Below the pieces are notes generated by a model. The model was not told the origin of the DNA, did no database searches, and saw only the letters and a program-made list of their open reading frames with translations. DNA of 64,000 nt. It comes from Paramyrothecium sp. XJ0827. Lineage: Eukaryota; Ascomycota; Sordariomycetes; Hypocreales; Stachybotryaceae. Made by a program: the position numbers and the translations under genes. Each line of letters begins with the position of its first letter. The first letter of the stretch is position 1. The DNA is taken from positions 248,001 to 312,000 of the forward strand of contig JAJFPB010000014.1 of NCBI GenBank assembly GCA_020881915.1, given 5' to 3'. Positions 34,426-45,178 of the stretch are shown here, one piece after another.

Positions 34426-35534
34426 TCATAAGAATGCTTTGGTACCAGTCTTGCTCGTAGTATTCGCCAAGTTTCTCTCCATGCTCAAGATCATGGCAAC
34501 GTGGTGACTGAGCAGGATTACTTCACCCTCGGTATCTCTCACCAACACCTCGAGGTCGAACCTCCCATCTCTAATCTGTTTCGATGTCACTCTAACCGCC
34601 AGCCACTCGACCCCTTCCGCAGGAAGCGCCGCCTTGGCCTCGAGGTTCATAACTAGAGTTGGAAACCAGAGGCTGGTGCGCTGCTTGTCTGCTGCCTTGA
34701 CGTCTTGGCTCCGCTCATCGTCTTCGACTTCTGACGGGGGGGAGTTGAGGAGCCTGTGGAGCTCAGGCGCCGCCAGGAATTGATGCAGGGTGAAGGGAAA
34801 AGAATCTGCGACATAGGCCAAGGCGCTTTGCTTGATGTGTTCTCCCGTCGCCGTACGGATCCACATGTCCAGCACGCCAGAAGTCAAGGGGCCCTTGCGG
34901 GGGGTGTAGAAGTGCCATTTACGCAATGTGCGCACATGGTCGGTGCCCCTGGGGGGCATTTGCTCTTCCCACGTGTCGTCGGCGCCTTTGGCCCTGAGCG
35001 CATCAAAGTCTAGTAGGGCGGGAAGTTCGGCGGCCGGAGTTGTTTCGTAACCGGTGGGCAGAGATATGCCTTCGAAGCTGCGCAGGTGTGTATGGGTGGT
35101 GTTGGCGATGATGCAGCGGCGTGACACGGACGCGGTGATCCAAGGTGCCTGTGACTGCAACCCTCCCTGCCACAGAGTCAATTGAAGCGAGGAGACCTGG
35201 CCGCCCAATTTGATATCTTCGATCCGGATCACGGCTGGCCCGGCAAACGACCGGTACGGATACTCAAAGTGCGCGGTGAGCATGTCGGGCTGGTCCCACG
35301 CAGAGAGGTGCAGGCTTGCGGCGGCAAGCATGCACGAGGCCGCATAGCCGCCATTGGGAACTGTGATAGAGCATTAACTTAAGCTCATCATGTGATTCGC
35401 ATGGTGTGCCTCGTACCAGCGCCCGTGCAATAAGCTTCGCTGAGCAGGGCTCTGTAGGTATGAGAGTCCAGTCTTTCAACTCGGGTCGCATGCGCGAAGA
35501 GGACGTCTGCCACGGCAGTCTTGTCGGGAGCCAT
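34426..35534 (-). CDS. TesB-like acyl-CoA thioesterase family protein
   Basis: Two exons, 35417-35534 and 34426-35360, are joined across a 56-nt intron (donor GTACGA, acceptor CACAG) that splits the Val of VPNGGYAASCML. Product 350 residues. The double hot-dog layout of fungal thioesterase-like proteins is visible. The N-terminal half has HTYRALLSEAYCTGAVPNGG, HFEYPYRSFAGPAVIRIEDI and a segment like DMWIRTATGEHI. The C-terminal half has SLWFPTLVMNLEAKA and FDLEVLVRDTEGEVILLSHH. These enzymes hydrolyse acyl-CoA or act as accessory thioesterases in polyketide clusters; the substrate cannot be read. It lies in the same direction as the reductase gene 407 bases downstream. I started at the only ATG upstream of the family start. 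Confidence 0.82.
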
Positions 35535-36425
35535 GATTGAGGTTTGCTGCGAAGAGGCCAGACACAGGACACGAAGTTGCAATGAATGAAGAGTCAAAGT
35601 TTGTTTTTTAACGAAGCGGGGAATGCGTGTTGGTTGGTAATGACTGCAGCATCGCATTCAAAACTGGTATTGTTGGTTGTCTGTCAGTCCCTTGTGACAT
35701 GCCTGGTCAAAGCACGAACCTGGTACAAAGGATCCATGGCTATCCCAGAGCAACTCACATACAGCCGTGAAATCACTGGTAGGGTAGCCCGGTTCTTCCA
35801 GCAATCGCATGGCACGCCGTAAATCACGCTTCCAGAAAAAACGTTGAGCTTGCCAGTGCGATTCAACGAAAGGTACTTGGAGGAGTGGCCATCGGCCAGT
35901 ATGACTTTTACCATTCAGGCCTTCTCGCCTCGCAATGAACACTCGATGGCGGGTACCCGGCATTGGTCACATAGGAGCGGATCGCCTTGTTTCGAGGCAA
36001 TACGTGATTTACTTCGACAAGTTTATGGTTACAGCTGGCTGCACGCACGTGCACGCCCTTAGTAGGATGATTCGCGTCCGCACAGTAGCACGTCCAAATA
36101 TGCATCTCATGGCCCCCAACAAAGTCGGTCGGCTTTTTCACGCCGCCAACAGGCATCTAGGAGACGCATGCTCCGTGGTCATTCAATTCCTTCTGTCAAG
36201 ACACTGAAATTCTACTTGAGGATATGATGCAAAATGGAAGGAGGTTCCCAAGGATGCGTCGGCTTAAGATGTATATTCATGGCTCTAGAACACTCAACTC
36301 CCTTGTTTATATTCTTCTCCTTTGGTTAAATGCCTCTTCTGTAGCCCTTCCGCTGGATGTTATGCAAGTGATGTCACACAAATCTAGGCAACTCTTAGGA
36401 CGGCGACTCTGAACTTCTAAGCGTT
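35535..36425. other. Intergenic, nothing supported
   Basis: Frames of up to 101 codons on both strands, none with motifs or splice partners. Confidence 0.55.
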
Positions 36426-38811
36426 CTAAATGATTCGAACAACCTTACTTTCTTTCCCCCTGAAGATTTCATTCTCGGAGCGGGTTGTGCTCTTGCAACC
36501 AATTCCCACTCGTACAAAAGAGTTTATTTCTCCACAGGATGGCTTCAGGACCAACCACCAGGTTTCCTTGTGCTGGCCCCTCCGCTGTACCCCATTCAGG
36601 TCCTTGTCCGGGATATTCTCGAGGACACCTATATTTAGGCCAAAGAACCTGACCAGCCCTTTACAAGCGCAGCTATCAAGTCGCAGCTGGCACCACTCAT
36701 TTCCATCGTATCTTTCGTCGCACAAAACCTCGAGGTAATCTGAATCTTGGTAGTTCAATGGCCTAACAAAGATTCTCTGTCCTGTATGAACTCGATTTGG
36801 CTTGCCGTCCCCCTTCACGTATTCATCTTCTCGACTGAGTACAGTCGTCTTGGTGAACTCTAATTCGAGGGGGACAAGAGAACCCTCAACAACAAGTTCG
36901 CCGCCTGTGATTCTAGTGAAGGGTTTCGTTGAATTTGACTTGGTCTCACAGTGTATTATGCTTATGAGTGGGAGGAAATGCCAACCAGTCCGTCGTGAGA
37001 AAGGCGCGTAGCTGACGCCATTACTTATCGACATCCACGACCAGCTCGGAGAACAGTAGGTAGATGCCCGAGCGTGCGGACCCTCACCAGCAACGAACCA
37101 AAGGAGGCCCTGTACTAAGTCTGTCCTCCAAAGACCGGCCAGGAAATCTCCCGGTGTTTGTCCCCATGCAGATCCGAAATAAGAAGCGGTGGCGGATATG
37201 GCGGGGATCCTGTCTGTTGGGTGGCTGAGGGCCCGAGCCGAAAAGCATGTCACCACATCCTGCCAAGCTTGTCTGGAGTAGTCTCCCTCCTGTGCCTTGA
37301 GTGCCATGTCCTTCAGTCTAAAAGTTGCGTCAAGATGCGCCTCGCACATACAATGATATAACTCTCCACACTCCCAAACCAGGTCCTCGCCGGTAAAGTG
37401 CAATATCCTTGTAGCAAAAAGCGTCTCTTGAAAGGTCCAAGCCCTCTTGGAGAGAGTCGTCCTGGTTTGAAGAAAGTTCGGTATGTCGTGAAGCCCTGGA
37501 GTCCTCTCTCTAACTACCATTTGTCGGGTGTTGCCGTGTTTGTCGAGAGTTGAAAATTGCACTTGCTTTGTGGATGACTTGACTCGCGGGTCTAAAAAGC
37601 CGCTTCGAGAATCATGCGCTTCTTGAACTGCTATAACCAAGTAGGCCTGTGAGTAGATGGCTGCCATCTCACTACATTGTTCGGTCCAGTCGCGTTGGTC
37701 AACATCGTCTTGAACGATGCAAAGAGAATCAACCCAGAGGTAGCTGATTTTCTGTGCTCGACAAACAATTATGGCATCGTCAATTGTCTACTGGCCGTTA
37801 GCCTCAATGAATATCAATAATTCCTTGTTCCCAGACCTTGGGTAATTTAGATCGCGCGATCTCCTTCATGTGTTGTGTCAAAGTGTCTCTGGTTGTACGA
37901 ATGTTTCCAGAGGGATCACCCCAGCAATAGCTTATTGCGCAATATTTTACATCCGTGGGAAATTCTTCGACGAGGCAAATGGACCCTTGAAGGTTGCCCA
38001 CCCAAACCAATCTTCGGGGCTTGTGGTTCGGAACATCAACCAGTGGTTTGCACTTGCATTCCTGAGCAAAGTTCATTATCCTCGTGAAAGGCAAGGACCA
38101 GTCTTTGCGAGACAGTTTGGGCTTTTCTATCTCAGCTTCTAGGTTATTGATTTTAGCGCATTTGAAGGAATATCAGTGGTGTGCAACATAGGTGATCGTA
38201 CCAGCATCCAAGACTTCTAACAAGAATTCGGATTTTTGAGATAAGCAAGCGTCATCTTCGGAGTCCCAAACACGAAGAACCAAGGGAAGCTTGTGTGACG
38301 GTACTTGGCAGATTTTCAGCCAGACTGAACTTTGTGAGCCGTAGGTAAATCCTGGTCCGAAGGCATCCAAAGCGTTCATAATCATTTTGCAAGTGATGCA
38401 GCCTTGCCTGGAAGCGGAGCTCAACTCGGTAATGTTGCTTTTGCGCTGCAATGCCGAGTTCCAAGAGACAGTCGGAAGCCTTTCAAGATTCTCGCACACA
38501 AGACACTCTCGAGGCGAGACTGACCATGCTCTCAACGATCCCCACAAATAGTGAACCTCTGGATAGAGATCTGCGCGCTGAGAAATTAGGTTATGAGAAA
38601 CACGGCGTGCCACAATTTTCCAGGCGGAATCCTTCCAATCGTAAACTCTTTCGCAACCAGGGAAGGGGTCATAAAACAAGCCGCCTCGTATTGTCTCATA
38701 GACATGCATTGATTCGAGCTCTGTGCGAACTTGTTGAACCCACATGATGTACTGTGTCTGGTGGGATAAAATAATGCGTTCACAACGGGTAAGCTCTTTG
38801 AATGATGTCAT
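36426..38811 (-). CDS. HET-domain (heterokaryon incompatibility) protein
   Basis: Three exons, 38202-38811, 37837-38138 and 36426-37787, give 757 residues. Intron 1 (63 nt) starts GTACGA. Intron 2 (49 nt) starts with the rarer GTCTGG, has a GGCTAACG branch site and ends CAGTAG; joining there gives the family sequence LPK-TIDDAIIVCRAQK. HET-domain hallmarks in order: YCAISYCWGD (about residue 255), then ISYLWVDSLCIVQDD, IYSQAYLVIAV, SGFLDPR, and RAWTFQETLFATRILHF. An N-terminal region of about 230 residues carries a CLVCENL...GCITCKM cysteine pattern seen in this HET subclass. HET proteins trigger cell death on recognition of non-self fusion partners or act in immunity-like pathways. The partner is unknown. 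The region after residue 480 is not recognised. Confidence 0.9.
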
Positions 38812-40845
38812 GTCTTGACGCGGACAGGTTTCTCATTTACGATTGTATTGAATTTCTAGTGATGCAGGATGGCAAGTACAGCAGATACTGATTTATTCTC
38901 ATCATTCCTTGAGGTGCAGGGACCCGTTTCACTAGCAGTCAGCCATGCAGTCAGCCCCCCAGCCAAGGGGCTAAGCCTTGTCACAGCCAGCCTGGCTTGC
39001 TCAGCCACTCTTGCGATCAGCGGGACTCGACTAGACTAGGGAATGCACCCTACTGCCCATCTTATGTATCTCTTCCAACAAATCTCAGATTGTGTCGCTA
39101 TGCCTTTAACTTAAGTAACTAGTAGTGGCTTGGAGTCTAATCTCGCCGAGGGTGGATCGACCGGAAGCAACAAACGCGAAAACGAGGATCGATCAAGTGA
39201 AGTGGAAAAGGGAAAGTGGAAAGAGGAAGAAAAAAACTCCAAGGAACTGGGACTACAGTTTTGAAGGTTTCGAAAGCCTAATATCCTAAATTCTTCCGAG
39301 AGTATCGAGAGAATGCTGCTCTCCTCGATGGCTTGCTAGAGGGGTGAGATGTTTGTTACTTGAAAACCAAGCGGCGTTTTTCTCTTGGATCTAAACCATC
39401 AGTACCAGGCGCAGTGCATTCAATGGATTGATGACGGTTGGCTATGATGGAGAGTGAGTTCTGGGGATCCCAAGGACTTTAACTGGTCGTGCCCCCCTTC
39501 CCCCCCCCACGGGTCGATATCCGACGGTAATTTTGGCCTCGATCCCGCAGGTCTTTAATGAAGAAGGTATCGGTACGTTCCGTATTATAGTCCTGCCCCC
39601 ATTGAATCTTCAACTTGGAAAGAATCAAGTCTAGCATGTAGTCGTCGCGCCGGAACTTGATTCCTCTGGGAGAATCACGATTAATAGGGCAAAGTTAGCT
39701 CAGGTGCATTTTTGTATCGAACAAGAAGTCGTAGAACCAGGGTCGACGGGGAGCTTCGATGGACCGTTTCTGTCAACAATGCCGTCTTGACGCATTCACA
39801 ACATATTAGCACAAACCTCTGGGGATAATAATCAACCTTATAATATCAGTGGGCAATTCTGTAATTTCAAAAGTATACATAAGCTTTATTTCCAATCATA
39901 TACCTGACACGACTCACTTAACCTGTTGCAACCATTGGATGATATAGTTGAGGGAAGTGTTGCCAAAAAAGTGTGTATTCAAGATCAAGCTCTCCTCTGA
40001 ATTTCGCAAAGGCACCTCCCACCCCTCAGGCCATGTCAAGAGAGGATGGAAACTGGCTGAACATGAGTGTAGCAACCCCCAAAGGTGAATACTCCCATGG
40101 TCTCAAAGTCGCGACTCCATCTTCAAAATACCTACGCCGCTAAGCACTTCGGGAATCACTAGCAAGGTGAAGCACGATAGGGTAAATCAGGCACTTGGCG
40201 TCAGAAGGGGGCATGTGGAATGGCAGAGCGAGCGTCTGATTTCACTCGCTTATTACTTATCAGCCCAAAAATAGATCATGGTGGCCTGCCGTTCGACACG
40301 TGTGAATATGCACTTTCTATGTTCAAGCCTTACCTTGTCCTGTCTTCAAGCTGAACCACTGGCCAGAATGTTTCGCGTCATGGTTGGTGATACCTTTGAG
40401 GAACTAGGTGTGACTTATATAGTTAGGTGAAACTCAAGTAGTGAGCGCAATCAGGGGCTTCTACGTCGCTTGTTGAGGCAAGCCGATCACCAATGTAGTG
40501 TCCAAACCAATCAGAGAATACATCAATGGAAATTGAGGATGACGCATGATTTGAAAAGCAGGCGGAAAAACTAGAAAAGTGAGCGCAAGATTCTCGGCGT
40601 ACACGATGTGTTCAGGTCGCGACAAGCGGTACCATTACCACGAACAGTTTTGGCACTTGATCTAGCTCTACATCCACGAATGCGCCCAGTGCTGTCTCGA
40701 CGCAACGCAAACCTTCGTTCTGCCTGCAAATCTTATGTATACTTATCCCAGAGTATAGCCTCGGGTGAAGGGATGGCCTGGTCAACTACTACTGCACGTG
40801 TGCCGAGTGCTGGCGTGATATGAGAGGAATAATGTGGGATTAGAA
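38812..40845. other. Intergenic, about 2 kb, no supported gene
   Basis: Almost free of open frames. A C-rich run lies near 39490-39510. Sequence on both strands shows many stops and no motif. The first bases are the HET gene promoter. Confidence 0.6.
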
Positions 40846-41010
40846 GAAAGGAAAAATAAAAGGAAAATAAAAGGAACATAGAAGATAAATAAAAGATAAA
40901 TATTAGAAATGAATAATTAGAATCTTCTAGTTTTAATTTATTTTTTATAGAAAAGTCTAAGAAGTTTCTAAGTAAAATATTATATCATTCTTAGATTTGT
41001 ATTAATTTCC
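40846..41010 (-). repeat. AT-rich tract downstream of the F-box gene
   Basis: On the minus strand this is a T/C/A-rich tract (CTTTTATTTTCCTTTTATTT) like that at 31.45 kb, followed by the 3' end of the F-box gene. Position and orientation match the tract at 14.56 kb relative to repeat copy A. Confidence 0.65.
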
Positions 41011-41082
41011 ATTACGTAGTAAAGAGAGTCAACAGGGAGACAAGATCAAAATAAGCATTGTGATTTTTCGAAACTAATGTTT

Positions 41083-41860
41083 CTATCTTGCTACCGATGC
41101 ATACATGTATCTTACGGCTTGACTTCTTTGCAAAGAATGTTTGTCTTCCAGCGCGACCAAGGCAGCCTTCGTAACAAAACTGCTGCAATGAAACTCTTGC
41201 AGAGGTGGGCAGTGGCTGAGTATTTGAGGCACGTATTCGGCCTCGCAGTGGGATAGCGTGAGCTTCTGTAGGCTTGTCGGGATACGATCAATAGGCAGTC
41301 GTTCCACCAAGACCCGGAACCAGAAGTCGTCGTTGAAAATGAGGCTCAGGTCGGCGAGGCTGTCCATGAGCGAGATAGCTCGCACGACCTGAGCCGCCAT
41401 AGGGTCGTCAATCGCGCGCACTCCTCCGAGCAGCCGGCTCAGTTTGTGGTCGCTCCACCACCAGCGGCTAAGCGTACTTTCGATGGCCGTCAACTTGATT
41501 CTAAGATGCCTAGTGACGCGTGTCAGGAAACTGAGAAGCGTTGGTTGACAAAATGCAGACTTACTGGATGAGGTTTTGCGACCCAGTGCCGCTGTCACTG
41601 CTAGCGTTTGCAACCTCTGGTTGCAACTCCCAAAACAAAACCCCGGGCGACTGGGGACGGAATGCTACTCTGGCAAACCTTTGTCGGACGAAGTAGTATC
41701 GCAGCGTGCGCGATGCATGTACCACTGAGCGGAAGTCTTCCTTGCGAAGGAAGCAGCCGACTCGACTCCAGACTTCGGTAGGGAAGTCTGGTAGTCTAGT
41801 GAACATACGGTCGCTCACCTTTCGGCTAGGACGAACACCTGGGGTGCGTGTTCGAGGCAT
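41083..41860 (-). CDS. F-box protein, short
   Basis: Two exons, 41565-41860 and 41083-41509, around a 55-nt intron (donor GTAAGT, acceptor CACTAG; a nearer CTCAG would leave only 34 nt and the wrong frame). The protein has 240 residues from MPRTRTPG; an upstream ATG at 41872 adds four. Residues about 20-65 form an F-box: FTRLPDFPTEVWSRVGCFL, then DFRSVVHASRTLRYYFV. The rest has leucine-rich, poorly conserved repeats (LPIDRIPTSLQKLTLSHCE, LSHCPPLQEFH). F-box proteins dock substrates to SCF ubiquitin ligases. At 240 residues it is at the short end for fungal F-box/LRR proteins, and its 3' side abuts an AT-rich tract, so it may be truncated. It sits between repeat sequences on both sides. Confidence 0.72.
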
Positions 41861-42109
41861 GTTGAGTGTCACCGGCTAAGCACAGAAGACAAAAGGTCGA
41901 GTGGAGTTGCAGCAACAAGAATGGCTGCGGCGGCAGCTGAAAAGGAAGGAGTATGCAAAGCAGGTGATGAAGATCATGAGAACTGCACTTTTGATGGCGA
42001 AATGACTTCGGCGTGGAGGATCGGAAGGCGAGAGAGAGAGAAGGTGAGGTGGTGTTGATGTGCAAAGGAGAAGAAGTTGATGAGCGGGATCACGCGAGAT
42101 TAAAATAGG

Positions 42110-42335
42110 CCGACAGCTGCTACAATCTGGCGGAGATTCCTGCCGGGCTGCCATGACGCCTGGCAATGTAAAGAACGTCTGGCAGTGTAGAATACCTTAG
42201 TCACTGGCAGTGTCGAATAGTTACTGGTAGTGCAGAGGATATCTGACATTATAGAATAATTACTGGCAGTGTCAAGTAGGTAATTACTGGTAGTGCAGAG
42301 GGCATCTGGCAGTGTAGAATAGTTACTGAGCATCT
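42110..42335 (-). repeat. Copy B of the interspersed repeat: core plus tandem CAGTG/TACCAG units
   Basis: Bases 42110-42132 match 14401-14423 exactly. From 42165 to 42335 run degenerate units such as ACTGGCAGTGTCGAATAGTT and ACTGGTAGTGCAGAGG; their complement gives the GCCAG/ACCAG units of copy A. On the minus strand the order is tandem units, core, F-box gene, AT-rich tract. Confidence 0.72.
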
Positions 42336-43264
42336 AAAGTAATACATTTTCAAGAATTTAAAGAATAAAAAAGCCGGAGTGTATACTAGTAAGGCCTTGC
42401 TTAAGGTTATTTGAACAAGGGTCTAGCACATAAACACAACAAGACAAATGCATTTAGTTCTGATCAAGGAGCAAAATAAGTGTTGTATTAGCACGGCTGA
42501 GTCAGTCTACCATGGCTGTATGCGTTTCGAGGACGCGGGTCCGTGGATGGCATCAAGCTAACAGCAGGCGAAAGGCGGAGCTGTGTCGCATCTCGTAGGA
42601 CAAATTGGCAACCACTCATAGGAACCGCTTCTCCATCTCGATCTTTTGCTCACTGGGGACAATATCCTCCCCTTCTTTGGCTCGGAAACCAGGGTACACG
42701 GATTCAGACTCCATACACCAAGACGTGTTTCATCCTTGGCACTGCCGTTGTAGCTTCCGTGATGAATCTCCCATACTCATCTCTTGGTACTCTGTTCTAC
42801 TCTTCCTGGCCCCAACAATCCCCCGGAATGTTGTCGCTGGGTGTGCCTGACAGGATTTTGCGACGGCGGTCGATTCTCGGCGACGGCGTTTGCAATGTCG
42901 TAGCGGAGGCAAGGAGAATCTGCGCAAGGTTAGATAATATTTGATGAGCTTTATAAAGGTTGTTTGGAATGTCATCTTTGTCTGTCGGCGACGTTGCCGA
43001 TACCGGGGTGAGTTATACTAACCAAGGTTGCAAAGTCACATGGCCAGAACTGGACTGGGGCCGTGGCATCCAAATGAACTCGTCGGAGGCATGGAAATCC
43101 AGGTCAGTACGTTTTAGAGTGCTGTGGTCCCGAGAGGTCAGGAATCCCTCTCGAATATTCCAGGACCCTGAGAGCTTGTCTTCCGTGCTGTCGCTCGCAT
43201 CTCTTTACGACATCGGCAACGGGAACGAGTATCGTGGAGTAATTATGTCGGCCTTGAACGACTT
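42336..43264. other. Unresolved region, possible small gene
   Basis: A plus-strand frame (42960-43268) has GTGAGTTATACTAACC, a good donor and branch combination, at 43010. The implied intron would be under 45 nt and no family is recognised. A plus-strand frame at 42543-42944 also lacks motifs. Confidence 0.35.
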
Positions 43265-43927
43265 CTAGCCCTCAGCCTGCTCGCATCCCTTCTCGCCAGT
43301 GTCTTTGGCACTAGAGACGTTTGTTGTAGACATCGGAATCAGCAGCAGCATACGCATGCCCATTGTCATGAATCTATGCGGGCTCTTCACGGCCTTGAAG
43401 TAGTTGTTCTCACGGAAATGCGGGCCGTAGGAGCCAAAACCAATGAAATAGCTGTTGCCGACCGAGTTGAGGAAGTTGCTGTAGATGCGGCCCGCCGTAC
43501 AAACGCGGCGCACGCGCTGGCTGGTGTTCTCGGCTCACCAGAGGTGATGGTGGTTACGTGAAGCTTGCTCTACTCATTCGGTTGCGAGCTCCCCCGGTCG
43601 AAGCCGGGATTGCTGTACGAGACCTTGTACCAAGACATAGTCTCACAGTCAGAATCCTTTCTCATATCAAGGAAATCGTCGGTCGTGTCGCAGGCCTTGG
43701 GTAACTTGAGAGTCCATTCGTAGATGTATAGACTTGGATGCGAACATGTGAAGAACTGCAAAGAAAGACACCACGGAGGATATTGGGGCCCCGGCTTTAC
43801 AAGCATGCAAAAGGTTAGCCACAGAGGCTACAATACCCTGATACTTTTGTGAATTAGGCGCATTATTGGTCGAATCGAGGACAAACTGAGGCGAATTCGC
43901 GGAAATGTTGACCCGGAGGTGCCACAC
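43265..43927 (-). other. Probable gene or gene relic of unknown family
   Basis: Two minus-strand stretches have coding character but different frames. One (about 43570-43760) reads HPSLYIYEWTLKLPKACDTT then CETMSWYKVSYSNPGFDRG. The other (43265-43480) reads IYSNFLNSVGNSYFIGFGSY, then GPHFRENNYFKAVKSPHRF and MTMGMRMLLLIPM, and stops at 43265. An acceptor-like TTTGCAG precedes the first stretch near 43760. I could not find a clean donor-acceptor pair joining the two; in the first frame a TAG occurs at 43570. It may be a multi-exon gene with one junction missed or a decayed gene. I do not recognise the family. Confidence 0.4.
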
Positions 43928-45178
43928 TTCTGAAGGCTAATGCTGATACTTGATCCTACTATTCCCCAGTTTAGGTGGATGACATGGTAACGGGCACATA
44001 CTCTACAAGGATGGCCTGCCTTGCGAATGGGGCCGGACTTTTGTGCGGACCACTATTCACCATGCCACACTTGCTAGTGGAGTGTGGAATAGCAGTTGGC
44101 AATGGTGAATAGGCTCTCCACGGACGAGCAAAGGAGGCGCCACATCCAGAACCCTTGTCGTTAGTCTTTGCTTATTGCAAGAGCTTGTTTTCCCCCTGTA
44201 GGCCAAGCTGGAGATTCTGCTGAGCTCGTATTTCCATTGTGATCAAAAAGTTTTGAGTTGATCACCTTTCCAATCGGGGACTGGGCCAATCGCACAGGCT
44301 AGATGATTCTCGGCCGAGGCAAAAGCCCGAATGCCCAGGGTCACCATGATCCCAAACCGGTAGCTTGAGCCGTTGCCGCTAATCAACGAACCGCTGCGTC
44401 CGTCCAATCATGAGGACCCCATCCCTGCCAAGCCTTGTTTGCTTTGGGCATAAGCCGATCCTGAAACGAGCAACTTTAAGCACCTTGCCGTTGTCCAATG
44501 CAGATGTAGCGACGAGCCATGCCGTTGCGGGCTCTATGCCCCCCTTATCTTCACATATGACCCCCGGGTTGTCGCCGACTTTTCTCGTTCGGCCGGGAGG
44601 ACTTGAAACAAGGCCCCCACAGCCAGAGGAACAGAACAAGCCAACCACTCAAGACCAAACATCATGCTGGTCCACTTAGCCTCCTGTCATTTGCATCACC
44701 TGCGCTATTGGCCCCGTAGTTCCCGCTTGTAGCATGGAATTCGCACAGCCCCGGCCTTGTTCTGCGCTTAAGGTTGGCTTGGTCTTCACCTTATTTCACC
44801 TTAATTCACATTGGCTTTGCCTTGGCTATCACTTCCGATGAAACAAAGCCGCCCGTCTACCCACTGTAATGACGGTGGCCCTGTGTATGCAAGGATTCCA
44901 ATTGATGACATCTCCACCCGACACGGGATCCAAAGGGGTAGCGCCCTGCGCCTGTCCGCTGCCTGCTGATCTCCGAGGGATCGCTGATAGTTTAAAAGAC
45001 TGCCATGAAGCCCATCAACTGAGCTTTTGGAGAGCATCGCATTCCTTCATCTCATTCTCTCGTTCAATTTCTCGACAGGTCGTGTGTGTGGCTGGTCCAT
45101 TCGTTCATTTACTTACATTCATTCCATTTCATAACCACATTCTCTATCAAGCCATACCAACCAAAACCAATCGACAAG
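43928..45178. other. Intergenic, promoter of the pectate lyase gene
   Basis: No gene supported. The frames at 44379-44679 on both strands mirror each other and lack motifs. CA/TC-rich sequence at 45090-45178 is probably the lyase leader. Confidence 0.55.

Noticed and set aside
32854..38811. Secondary-metabolite cluster
   Set aside because: Reductase, thioesterase and HET genes are near each other but no PKS, NRPS, terpene synthase or P450 is present.
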